Below are positions 1 through 8,684 of a DNA stretch of 64,000 nt, one piece after another. Position numbers and translations under genes: made by a program. A model generated the notes under the pieces. It searched no databases and was not told the origin of the DNA. It saw only the letters and a program-made list of their open reading frames with translations. Positions within the stretch are counted from its first letter, which is position 1. Each line of letters begins with the position of its first letter. This DNA comes from Histomonas meleagridis (lineage: Eukaryota > Parabasalia > Tritrichomonadida > Dientamoebidae): the NCBI GenBank assembly GCA_020186115.1, contig WSYJ01000178.1, forward strand, positions 372,001 to 436,000, in the 5' to 3' direction.

Positions 1-1052
1 CCACGTCTGAAGTTGAACGACCTATTTTACCTATGCAACCACTCACATCCAAATTTAAGTCGAGTGTATGCACTAAGCGGCCAATCAAAGTGTACTTAGA
101 TAACTCTACTTTTAAGAGCAATTTACATTCGGACAAATTTGAAATTGTCGAAAATCCGAACGAAGCTGATTTACAATGGATATCATATCACGACACTCGT
201 GATTATGAAGAGATCTATAAGAACCACATCTTATACAACCAAATTGAAGGTGAACAATATACAACAATCAAAGATATGATGTATGAAAACGTCCTTGAAT
301 ACATGGGCGAAGTCAAATGGTTACCAAAGACATTTATATTATGCGAGCCGGAAGACGTCACTGGCTTTTTAGAATACGACCGAAAGCTTAAAAGTAGTTC
401 GCAATCATCCGCATGGATTGTCAAAGCGTTTAATCAAACGCGTGGTACATTTATGGTTGTGACAGAATCTCCATCAGAAGTATTACGTCATGCATCAGTT
501 GGGCCGCGTCTAACGCAACGTTATATCTGGAATCCATTGTTAATTTCCGGTGTTAAGTTCGACTTAAGATATATTGTGTTGTTGAAGTCAGTCAAACCGA
601 TGGAATTATTCGCTTATAAAGTGTTCTGGCCAAGACTGTCGCCAAAGAAATGGGCGCTTGATGACTTCGATGATTATGAAAGACATTTTACAGTGATGAA
701 TTATAGGGCGCCGAGTAAGGTGACGCATAAAACTTATGTCGACTTTATAGAAATGTTCGAAAACGAAAACAAAGGAATTAAATGGGATACAGTCCAGCAA
801 AAGATATACGAGGCAATTAGGGATTTGTTTAAGTGCGGATGCCAAAAAATGGTCGCAACTCCTTACACAAAGGCTATGTACGGAATAGACGTAATGGTGA
901 CAAACGATTTGGAGCCAATCATTTTGGAGTGTAACTTCCAGCCTGACTGTAAAAGAGCGTGCAACCTCTGCCCGACATTTGTGGACGATGTGTTTGAGGT
1001 TTTATATGTGGAACAACCAGTGACAAATGATAAAGTTGTGCAAATTAATTAA
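1..1052 (+). CDS. TTLL12: TTLL12-like tubulin-tyrosine-ligase-family protein, 5' truncated by window edge
   Basis: The frame is open from base 3 to the stop at 1052, so the first ATG at 33 is internal and the gene begins outside the window. The protein matches the C-terminal TTL domain of TTLL12: a WLPKTF segment before the nucleotide-binding region, KFDLRYIVLL, a DDYEKHFTVMNY-like segment (here DDYERHFTVMNY), RAMYAVDLM-like (KAMYGIDVMV), and the metal-binding ILECNFQPDCKRAC near the end. The family modifies or binds tubulin in cytoplasm and flagellar microtubules; TTLL12 itself is regarded as an atypical member with weak or no ligase activity (family knowledge). The usual N-terminal SET-like half would lie upstream. 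The assignment is strong; the enzyme activity is not inferable. Confidence 0.93.
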   Translation, partial: TSEVERPILPMQPLTSKFKSSVCTKRPIKVYLDNSTFKSNLHSDKFEIVENPNEADLQWISYHDTRDYEEIYKNHILYNQIEGEQYTTIKDMMYENVLEYMGEVKWLPKTFILCEPEDVTGFLEYDRKLKSSSQSSAWIVKAFNQTRGTFMVVTESPSEVLRHASVGPRLTQRYIWNPLLISGVKFDLRYIVLLKSVKPMELFAYKVFWPRLSPKKWALDDFDDYERHFTVMNYRAPSKVTHKTYVDFIEMFENENKGIKWDTVQQKIYEAIRDLFKCGCQKMVATPYTKAMYGIDVMVTNDLEPIILECNFQPDCKRACNLCPTFVDDVFEVLYVEQPVTNDKVVQIN

Positions 1053-1322
1053 ATAATGAAATTAATATAATTTTTGAATGATTATCTATTATAAAAAGAG
1101 TTGTGTTATAAAGCATTTGAACTAAATGATTTTTATCATAAAAATATATTTACATACATAAAAATCAAACACTTGGGGTTTATTAAATAAGATGGAAGTG
1201 TAATACCAATTAATGAAATACATAAATAAAAAGCACTATTTTAGATTGTTATTGATATTAAATTCTTAGATAATAATGAATCTGAAATTAATCACCTATT
1301 TCATGTGTTTAAACCACTGTGT

Positions 1323-1560
1323 TCATGTTTCCTCATTTATTTGAATTCCTTCTTGCTTAAGAAGTATTTGAACTATGCCTTTGTGATTGTTTTTAGTTGC
1401 TAAATGAAGTGCTGTATCAAATAATTTATGTAATTTTCAAATATTATTTTAAATCATTGATTTATTAAAATAAATATTCAATGAAGCAGATAAAAATTTT
1501 TTTGATTAATATCAATTCCTTCATGTTCAGACTTTAATACACCACATTATAAATAATATA
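1323..1560 (-). pseudogene. 3' remnant of an interrupted ankyrin-repeat gene
   Basis: On the minus strand, bases 1415 down to 1326 encode exactly 30 ankyrin codons (TALHLATKNN, then GIVQILLKQEGI) followed by TGA at 1325-1323. Upstream, bases ending at 1496 encode the end of another unit (SEHEGIDINQKN). Between them lie 80 nt (1495-1416) that are AT-rich, contain stops and are not translatable in frame. TATTTGA sits 23 nt before the unit boundary. This is the same architecture as the large array at 14.8-17.6 kb. No start or further intact units are seen upstream, so it is probably a truncated copy; the terminal unit itself is undamaged. Confidence 0.7.
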
Positions 1561-1868
1561 TTTCACGTATTTTATGAAGTATTTTGAATTTTTGGTAACC
1601 AAACATTCAGATTTATATATTTTGGTAAATCATATTAACCTCTCATTTAAAAAGCATGAAATGGATCTGATTTAAATCAACGCAATTATTTAAATTATTT
1701 TAAAATTTCATATCATTTTTATTTGTGAATATATAAACAACGTATCAGGAAAGAAAAGCTTGAATTTGAAGATTTTTATTCTCTTGTTATCCTTTACAAT
1801 CTAAATGAATGGTATTTGATCGTCTGTTGTACATATTTTTTTTGTATGAAAAAGTGCTTAACTGTTTT

Positions 1869-1978
1869 CCAGCGGCTACGGCGGTTTGCATGGCCATAAC
1901 CACCTATTGTTACCCTGAGCTTCCTCGTGGAAATCAGGCTTCTAAGGATGGGACACCAGTGGAGGAGGTAAACGAGAC
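1869..1978. other. GC-rich island in the TTLL12-IFT121 gap
   Basis: The 1053-2200 gap is strongly AT-rich except for about 110 bp here, which looks near 50-55% GC by eye. It contains a hairpin with CCTGA/TCAGG outer arms and TTCC/GGAA inner arms (about 1911-1935). It is open in one plus frame (with residues such as ELPRGNQASKDGT), so it may be a coding fragment instead of a structured RNA. A GTATG...CTTAAC...TTCCAG string just upstream (1844-1872) resembles a 29-nt intron, but joining it leads quickly to a stop. I do not recognise a known RNA. The rest of the gap holds the ankyrin remnant and nothing else I can support. Confidence 0.3.
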
Positions 1979-2200
1979 TTTTGTTGGAATTGTATGCCTT
2001 ATTCCATACACCATATTTTAATCAATCAATTTTTCCTTTGTGATCCCTTTTACCATATCCAAAGTCCTTTTATGCACTTCCTGAGGATTGTATTTGATTC
2101 TCTTTTTTTAACATCCGAATTTTCTGAGATTTTGATTTCCATTTTTGTAAAGAGTATAATTGCAAAAACTTTTGTATTACATCCAAATTATATTTTTTAG

Positions 2201-5200
2201 TTATTGATAAAACTGGTGGTGACACAACGGACATATTTCTATATCGTCCGCCTGTTCCGAACCCACAGCGTGTCTGCACACTTTACACTCCAATGCGTCC
2301 GCAGTTATCAATCTTCCCGTCATTACGCACAGCTTCATGTGGTATCCGCATTCCAAGCACTGACTTTGCAATGCGTTAATTGACCCGATTCTACACTTTG
2401 GACAAGTTACGCTTCTAAAAGTGTTTGGGTCTACCGGCTTATTCCTTGAGAATATTTCGATTGACAACTCTTCGAACTTTTCTCTTTTCTCTTTCGGGTA
2501 ATCGTCGAAATGCTCCAAAATCGTCATTGCTCTTGAGCATTGTCCGAAATGTTTAGTGCGTAATGAGCAACTTACTAATAAAGCGGCTGCTTTATCTTCT
2601 CCGATCACGTCAGCGTAATCATCGAAGACACGACAAGCGCATACTAATGCATCCATCCATTGTTTAGCGAACATAAATCGATGCGCTAACATATAGAAAT
2701 GGATTCCTTCTGCTTTCTTCCAGATGTCATTTAACAATCCGTTTGATATTGTCTCATCTTCTTTAATAAGTCCTTCGATTCGTTCACTAATCGTATTTGC
2801 TCCGTCGAATGTTTGTTGTCGATGTTTCTCTAATTGTAATGCTGCAAAGATATAACACATTTTCGCGCTTAAGTAATCTTCGTTCTCTTTAAGTATCGAA
2901 TCGCCTTCGTTTTGTAATAACTTCGCAGCTTCAATGTCAAGTCCTGCACGTGAATAGAAGTCAATAGCTGCCGCTGTTTGTCCATTGTCGATTAATTCCT
3001 TCGCATATTTGTTCATCCTGTTCCTGATTTCATTCGTCTTCGATTTGCCTGCAAGTTCTAATGCCGTCTTCCAATGGTTTAATCGTGCGCATGCATCAAT
3101 AGCTGATGATATATCGCCATATGTCTTAAATGCCATTACTGCGTTATTAATTGATCCAATCGATATAAATAATCGGCCAAGTTTAGGTAACAAATCAGAA
3201 GTGTTCGGTAACTTTAACATTAAGTTTTCAAGGCCTTGATAATCATCCATTAAGTATAAACATTTCATTAGTTTCTCATAATTACCTGCAGCATCATAAA
3301 AGTCTGCAGCAAATTGATATTCATTTCGTTCCATAAAATTATCGCCAACATTAGTATAGATATCTTTGTTCGATTCATCACTATTTAACTTGGTCTTACC
3401 AATGATATTAATAATATGCTCATAATCGCCAATGGAATTACGCATTTCAATGGATAAATCATTCCGATCCATAGAACTATATATACTTTGAGCTTCATCA
3501 AATCGTCCTAAATATGTTAAGATTTGAGCACGTTGAATATTTGTGTCTTTAATGGATCGAATTCGCTTAAGAAATTGGAGGCTCTTATAGTCGGTGGTCT
3601 CCAAAAAACATTTCTCTGCAAGCGTTAAGTTCATTTCTAACATCGAAGTCTCGCCAAGCTCTTCCCAGAGGCGTGGCTTATCTTGCGTTTTACAATATGA
3701 AATGATGGTTTCGATGTCTGTTTGTGGGCGACTTGATAACATAATCCGTAAGTCGCGTAATTGTTTGGTGGGATAGGACTTGAAAAACCGTTTCCGTGGA
3801 TGAAGTGGATCATTCATAATTCGGATTAAATCAACACAGAGGATCTCTAGGTTACTAAAGGAGGCTATGTGTGATATTGATGGGATCGGTTCTTCTTCTT
3901 GAAGATCATTATATATATATAGTTTTTGTCGTTCAAGTGCTGCAAATTGATTGGGTGAGTCTGATGAAAACTCCATGTTCCATACTTCTTTCTTTTCAGG
4001 TCCTATTGTTTGGCCATTTGTCATATTAATAAATTTAAGTGTACCAGCTGAATCAAATGCAGCCAACGTTAATTCATCGGATGATAATTTAATTGATTCT
4101 GCTGAGAAATCAACTGGTATTTTACTGATTTCGTTTAATGATGGAACATCAAGTTTAATGATATTAGGTTGAGCAAATATTAATACAAACTTATCGCGTA
4201 ATAATAACGCTGTTATATTATCTGTTATATCTAAGTATTGAGGAGAATCTTCTTCATCAAATTTCCAAACACAAACTTTGTGTTCAGAAACCGCCGCAAC
4301 CGCTTTATTGTAAACGGCCACTTTAAACGGCTGAAAAGGAATAACGGCCGAAGTAACGTTAACGCTAATTGAATCGGTTATTGACAAAAGTGCCTCTTCA
4401 CCAGGTAATTTAGTGACAACAGCAAAATAACCATTGTTACCAGCTATAGCTAAGACATGACCAATATTATGAATTCTTTTTTCGTCTGTTTTGTAATTAA
4501 AGTAAGCAATTGTATGCTCATCTATATCGGAATTATTATATGAATAAACTAAAGTATGTTCATCAAACGCCCAATTAAACTGCGGAATAATTTGAGCTAA
4601 ATAAAAGAAATTCCCAACTGCCATTGCAACTTGTGTATCTATCGGGTCAAAAGCTAAATGTGTAATTCGTTGACCAGAAACATCAAGTTCGCGTAAAATG
4701 TTTCCTTGTTCACTAATGAATAACACAACGCATTTCCCAGACGATTTAATGCCTGCAACAGCAAAAGCTGCGCCATTTCTTAGCCAGCTAATTGATGTGC
4801 ATTCCATTTCGACAGAGATAACAATCGGTTCGGAATCAGTTTCATTTCGATTTAATTGGATTTGGCCGCCTTCATAAGCAACAAGTAATCCGTAGTTTGC
4901 TTTTTTGTTCCATTCAAGTCCAATGAGTTTAGGATCAGCTGTAGAATTGTTCAAACATGGCATTTGCATTGTACCGGTTTCAACGCCTCGTGAATCAATG
5001 ATCATAACTTCGCCATATGTTGTGCCGCATAACATTGATCCACTAGTTATCGTCCATTCAACAAATTTTACCGATTGTCGCATGGAAACTGACCAATTAA
5101 GATCACCATCAGATGTAACACAAGCACATGTTGAATCTTCATAACAAATTGCTACCATATCACATCTTTTTGACCATCGAATATATGTAACTGGTGATGC

Positions 5201-5533
5201 TACTGTGCTGTTTGTAAGTACGTGTTTCCATGTTTTGCCTTTTTTGGTCCAAAAAGTAATTTTACCAGATTTATCACCACAAGATAAAAATCGACCATTA
5301 TCACTCCATGATAATGCAGTAATTTCTTTTTTGTGGAATTCAATTGTTTGGATATTTTCTATATTCGGTGTTCCTGGTTGATCGTGTGAAGTAGTGACGA
5401 CTGAAAGATTAATTGTTCCATTTTTATATCCCATAGCAATGATGTTGTTTGCTTTACTCCATGTTAAGAAAGTAGATGGATTGTCAGAATGTGATTTCAT
5501 TTTTTTGGAGAGAAAGACCCTAAATTTCAACAT
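2201..5533 (-). CDS. IFT121: Intraflagellar transport protein IFT121 (WDR35)
   Basis: The 1110-residue protein is the expected size (human WDR35 is about 1180). The N-terminal half is WD40 beta-propeller sequence, the middle is TPR-like alpha-solenoid, and the C-terminus (about 1040-1108) has paired zinc-binding CxxC motifs (CPKC, CLEC, CKVC, CPLC). Collinear WDR35-type stretches include VWNMEFSSDSPNQFA, then EEEPIPS and DPLHPRKRF. IFT121 is part of the IFT-A complex for retrograde flagellar transport and membrane-protein entry. The first ATG at 5533 is preferred over Met12 because WDR35 proteins begin with a similar FLSKK stretch. The 382-bp gap to the divergent ribonucleotide reductase contains a Myb-type promoter motif 18-27 bp upstream. 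Confidence 0.95.
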   Translation of the reverse strand: MLKFRVFLSKKMKSHSDNPSTFLTWSKANNIIAMGYKNGTINLSVVTTSHDQPGTPNIENIQTIEFHKKEITALSWSDNGRFLSCGDKSGKITFWTKKGKTWKHVLTNSTVASPVTYIRWSKRCDMVAICYEDSTCACVTSDGDLNWSVSMRQSVKFVEWTITSGSMLCGTTYGEVMIIDSRGVETGTMQMPCLNNSTADPKLIGLEWNKKANYGLLVAYEGGQIQLNRNETDSEPIVISVEMECTSISWLRNGAAFAVAGIKSSGKCVVLFISEQGNILRELDVSGQRITHLAFDPIDTQVAMAVGNFFYLAQIIPQFNWAFDEHTLVYSYNNSDIDEHTIAYFNYKTDEKRIHNIGHVLAIAGNNGYFAVVTKLPGEEALLSITDSISVNVTSAVIPFQPFKVAVYNKAVAAVSEHKVCVWKFDEEDSPQYLDITDNITALLLRDKFVLIFAQPNIIKLDVPSLNEISKIPVDFSAESIKLSSDELTLAAFDSAGTLKFINMTNGQTIGPEKKEVWNMEFSSDSPNQFAALERQKLYIYNDLQEEEPIPSISHIASFSNLEILCVDLIRIMNDPLHPRKRFFKSYPTKQLRDLRIMLSSRPQTDIETIISYCKTQDKPRLWEELGETSMLEMNLTLAEKCFLETTDYKSLQFLKRIRSIKDTNIQRAQILTYLGRFDEAQSIYSSMDRNDLSIEMRNSIGDYEHIINIIGKTKLNSDESNKDIYTNVGDNFMERNEYQFAADFYDAAGNYEKLMKCLYLMDDYQGLENLMLKLPNTSDLLPKLGRLFISIGSINNAVMAFKTYGDISSAIDACARLNHWKTALELAGKSKTNEIRNRMNKYAKELIDNGQTAAAIDFYSRAGLDIEAAKLLQNEGDSILKENEDYLSAKMCYIFAALQLEKHRQQTFDGANTISERIEGLIKEDETISNGLLNDIWKKAEGIHFYMLAHRFMFAKQWMDALVCACRVFDDYADVIGEDKAAALLVSCSLRTKHFGQCSRAMTILEHFDDYPKEKREKFEELSIEIFSRNKPVDPNTFRSVTCPKCRIGSINALQSQCLECGYHMKLCVMTGRLITADALECKVCRHAVGSEQADDIEICPLCHHQFYQ

Positions 5534-5550
5534 CTTGAGAATGTTAATAT

Positions 5551-5560
5551 TAAACGGTCG
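5551..5560 (-). promoter_or_regulatory. Myb-type promoter motif of IFT121
   Basis: Read on the minus strand, CGACCGTTTA lies 18-27 bp upstream of the IFT121 ATG, followed by a TCA initiator-like triplet next to the ATG. The same ACCGTTTAA/TTAAACGGT core recurs before many genes in this window, which is the main support for function. Confidence 0.6.
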
Positions 5561-5792
5561 CGAAGAAATAACGTTTTTTTACAGAGACCGTTATCAATAC
5601 GTTAATTATGTAAACAATTGAATATATGACCAATTTTATGTTTGAAAAAAATTAAAAAAAAAATATAAAAATATCTTTTTAAGAAATAAATATTTTTATA
5701 AAAATTTAATGAATAAAATTAATATTATCTAATATTTCTATTAAATAATAAAATAAATCTAATGTTTACTTATTTGAATTATCTATTTTGGA

Positions 5793-5862
5793 ACATTCCC
5801 GCCAAAATCGGAGGGAAGTCACTCCGGAGGTTTTCTGATTGAAGGTGAGCGCGCAACGAAAA
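5793..5862. other. GC-richer hairpin-forming segment between divergent genes
   Basis: Within the AT-rich IFT121/RNR gap, this stretch contains CGGAG and CTCCG arms separated by about 8 nt, with flanking AAAA and TTTT extending the stem around a bulge. It may be a small structured RNA, a leader element of the RNR gene, or promoter DNA. No known RNA family is recognised. Confidence 0.25.
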
Positions 5863-5961
5863 AAACTTTTTGTTAACATAGGACGTTAAACGAGTTCAAA
5901 TATTACGGTTTATTTTTGATGTTAAGCTTAACGTACAAAAAGACCCGCATTATCTCTCACT

Positions 5962-5972
5962 TCATTTTTATA
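5962..5972 (+). promoter_or_regulatory. Initiator-like element deciding the RNR start
   Basis: TCATTTTTATA directly precedes ATG at 5973. It resembles the trichomonad Inr (TCA followed by pyrimidine and A/T), which sits within about 20 bp of start codons. This favours translation from 5973 over the upstream ATG at 5919. Confidence 0.5.
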
Positions 5973-7814
5973 ATGGCGCAAGCCCAAATTAAGAATATTG
6001 AAGGCATTAATACTTCCTTGAATTTTACTGCAAATGCAATGAAAGTTTTAAAAGCAAGGTATCTTCAACAAGATGATGACAATAACATTATCGAAACACC
6101 AGAAGAAATGTTTACACGTGTTGCCAAATGCTTAGCATCAGTTGAAAAAGACCAAGAAAAATGGACCAAAGTTTTCAGCGATGTCATGACAAAATTTGAA
6201 TTTATCCCAGCTGGTCGTACACTTGCAAATGCAGGAGCAAAGACCACACTTGTTTCCAACTGTGTTGTTTTACATATGGAAGATTCATTAGACAGTATTT
6301 TTGAAACACTTAAAGAAGCAGCACTTCTTCAACAAGCAGGCTCAGGTATTGGCTTTCCATTCCATCTTCTTCGTCCAGCAGGTTTCAAATGCAAGCGAAC
6401 ACTTGGCTCATCAAGTGGTCCATTATCATTCTTACGAATTTATTCAGAAGCATTTCGTATTGTTCAACAACATGGTCGTCATGGAGCTAATATGGCCATG
6501 ATGCGAGTTGACCATCCCGATATTTTAGAATTTATTGAAGCCAAAGCTAAAGAAGGAACATTTGAGAATTTCAACTTTTCGGTTGGACTTACCGATGAAT
6601 TTATGGAACGTGTCGTTAACAATGATCCATCACCATGGTTATGTACATGGAATGGCGAGAAGATGAAGCCACGTTATATCACACGTGATGCAGCAGGACG
6701 TATTACAGATATTACTGAAGCTGATATTTCCGCCCCAGAACTTATGGATGAAATTATTTATAGCGCATGGCGTAATGGCGAACCAGGATGTATCTTTATT
6801 GATACTGTTAACAAGACTAATCCATTACCAGGCCTTGGGCCTATTGAATGCTGCAATCCATGTGGTGAACAATATCTTCATTCAGGCGATGCATGTAATT
6901 TAGGATCAATTAACTTAGAAAAGTTTGTTAACTCAGATCGTACATTAAATGAAGAAAAACTTAAAGAAGTTACACGTATAGCAGTTCGTATGTTAGATAA
7001 TGTTGTTGATTTAACACAATTTCCAGTTGAACGTGTTAACACAATGTTTAAGAACAACAGACGTATTGGCTTAGGCATTATGGGCTTAGCAGATATGTTA
7101 TTCTTAATGAAATTACCATATAACTCTAAAGAAGGACGTGCAGCAGCTACAAGAGCTATGCAAGTTATTCAAGAAACAGCTATTGATGAATCAGTTAAAC
7201 TTGGTGCCGAAAAAGGTAATTTCCCGAACTTTGATAAAAGTGTTTGGTGCAAGAAATATGAAACAATGCGTAATGCATCATTAACTAATGTAGCACCTAC
7301 TGGTTCTACATCGATGTTAATGGATGTTTCATCAGGCGTTGAACCATATTTCGCATTAGCATATCGTCGCCGTAATTGTTTAGCAGGCGAAATGAAACCA
7401 TTTGTTAACAAACATTTAAAGAAAGCACTTAAAGAAAACAATTGTTACTCTGAAGAAGTGATGGAACAAATCCTTCAAACAGGCACATTAAGGAATGTTA
7501 CTGGTGTTCCTGATGAAGTTAAGAAAGTATTTGTTACTTCATTAGATATATCACCTAAAGATCATATTAACATGCAAAGCGACGTACAGAAATATACTTG
7601 TAACGCTATATCTAAAACAGTGAACTTCGAACAAGACGCAACACAAGATATGGTCAGAGAAGGATTCATTGAAGGTTGGAAAGCGGGTTGCAAAGGTTTA
7701 ACAGTATACAGAAATGGGTCGAGACAATACCAGGTGCTGGAAACAAAGGCACAAAGTAATGAGGCTGTTAAAACGTTTGTTGATACTTGCAAAGATGGTA
7801 AATGTGATATCTAA
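5973..7814 (+). CDS. nrdJ: Class II (adenosylcobalamin-dependent) ribonucleotide reductase
   Basis: This 613-residue protein has the hallmarks of monomeric NrdJ-type reductases: the substrate-site cysteine in LVSNCVVLHM, glycine-rich QQAGSGIGF, the radical-site NPCGEQ (Asn, Cys, Glu) after IECC, NNRRIGLGIMG, and LTNVAPTGSTSM. The redox tail is a CX4C at the extreme C-terminus (TCKDGKCDI). It would reduce ribonucleotides to deoxyribonucleotides with an AdoCbl-generated thiyl radical, needing no oxygen and no small subunit, which suits an anaerobe. The start at 5973 is chosen for the adjoining Inr-like element and because the 5916-5972 extension looks non-conserved. Class II enzymes are mainly bacterial and archaeal, so lateral transfer is likely, though composition resembles the neighbours. 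Confidence 0.93.
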   Translation: MAQAQIKNIEGINTSLNFTANAMKVLKARYLQQDDDNNIIETPEEMFTRVAKCLASVEKDQEKWTKVFSDVMTKFEFIPAGRTLANAGAKTTLVSNCVVLHMEDSLDSIFETLKEAALLQQAGSGIGFPFHLLRPAGFKCKRTLGSSSGPLSFLRIYSEAFRIVQQHGRHGANMAMMRVDHPDILEFIEAKAKEGTFENFNFSVGLTDEFMERVVNNDPSPWLCTWNGEKMKPRYITRDAAGRITDITEADISAPELMDEIIYSAWRNGEPGCIFIDTVNKTNPLPGLGPIECCNPCGEQYLHSGDACNLGSINLEKFVNSDRTLNEEKLKEVTRIAVRMLDNVVDLTQFPVERVNTMFKNNRRIGLGIMGLADMLFLMKLPYNSKEGRAAATRAMQVIQETAIDESVKLGAEKGNFPNFDKSVWCKKYETMRNASLTNVAPTGSTSMLMDVSSGVEPYFALAYRRRNCLAGEMKPFVNKHLKKALKENNCYSEEVMEQILQTGTLRNVTGVPDEVKKVFVTSLDISPKDHINMQSDVQKYTCNAISKTVNFEQDATQDMVREGFIEGWKAGCKGLTVYRNGSRQYQVLETKAQSNEAVKTFVDTCKDGKCDI

Positions 7815-8267
7815 TAAAGTGATATGATATTATTAAAGACTTAAAATAATATATTTTGTTGTTTAACAATTGTTTTCTGATCGAATGAAATCAGATTTTG
7901 AAGAAAAATGAATGAGTTCTTCAATAATTTTGAGGAAATTTCGTCCAAAAGCGAAATGATAAAAAAATCAAGATATACAAATTTCTCCAAACCATTAAAA
8001 ATTATTAAAATGCATGAGGGAAGTAATTATATATATTTTATTCTTTATTTTAAAAAATTAATAAAAACTCAATTTCTTCTGATTAAATAACATCCCTTAT
8101 GAAGATTTTTATTTCACTTATTTGTAATTTATTCTCAGAGCGGGAGATATTAAACGATTCTTTCCATTTTCACCTTTTGTAACATTAATGCTAAATCATA
8201 AAATAAAAATTAAAACAAAGCTCCTTTGTATGTATAACTTTAGCTTTTATATGTACGAAATATGTCC

Positions 8268-8354
8268 TTAAAGACCCTTAAATTGAGCGAGAAAACGACG
8301 AATAATGTCAACTGTTTTCATATTATCTTTTTTAGATGCAAACATAATTGCTGT
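8268..8354 (-). pseudogene. Isolated terminal ankyrin unit with intron-like 5' flank
   Basis: Minus-strand codons from ACA at 8354 to TAA at 8268 read TAIMFASKKDN then VDIIRRFLAQFKGL, a typical last ankyrin unit with capping helix. Immediately upstream is an AT-rich spacer that begins ATTTTATTTAAT near 8414 and carries ATATTTGG exactly 23 nt before the unit, as in the array at 14.8-17.6 kb. No further intact units are seen. The remaining gap 7815-8684 is AT-rich; a 60-codon plus ORF at 7908-8090 is present but unsupported. Confidence 0.6.
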
Positions 8355-8684
8355 TTTAAATAAAATAAAGAATTTCCAAATATTATTTTGAAATCTTATA
8401 TTATTAAATAAAATTTCTTGTTTCCCATTTGAAATTTAAAATTATAAACGGTCTCTATTCTATGTGAATGAACTAACATTCTTTGTATGTATCAATATAA
8501 TAATTATTTCAAAGAACACAATGACTTGGTGGGATATTATAATATCTTTAAATTCGTAATGTAAACATATATATGTTTTACTGTGGGATATATACTAATT
8601 AAAAGCTAACCGAAATATACTTTTAATTTTCACCACATAACGATCATAGCATTATGAAAAAGTTATACGTAGCACAATAAAATT

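Noticed and set aside
7908-8090. 60-codon plus ORF after the RNR gene
   Set aside because: It has no promoter-like elements, low complexity, and no recognised motif; possibly part of an ankyrin relic but unsupported.
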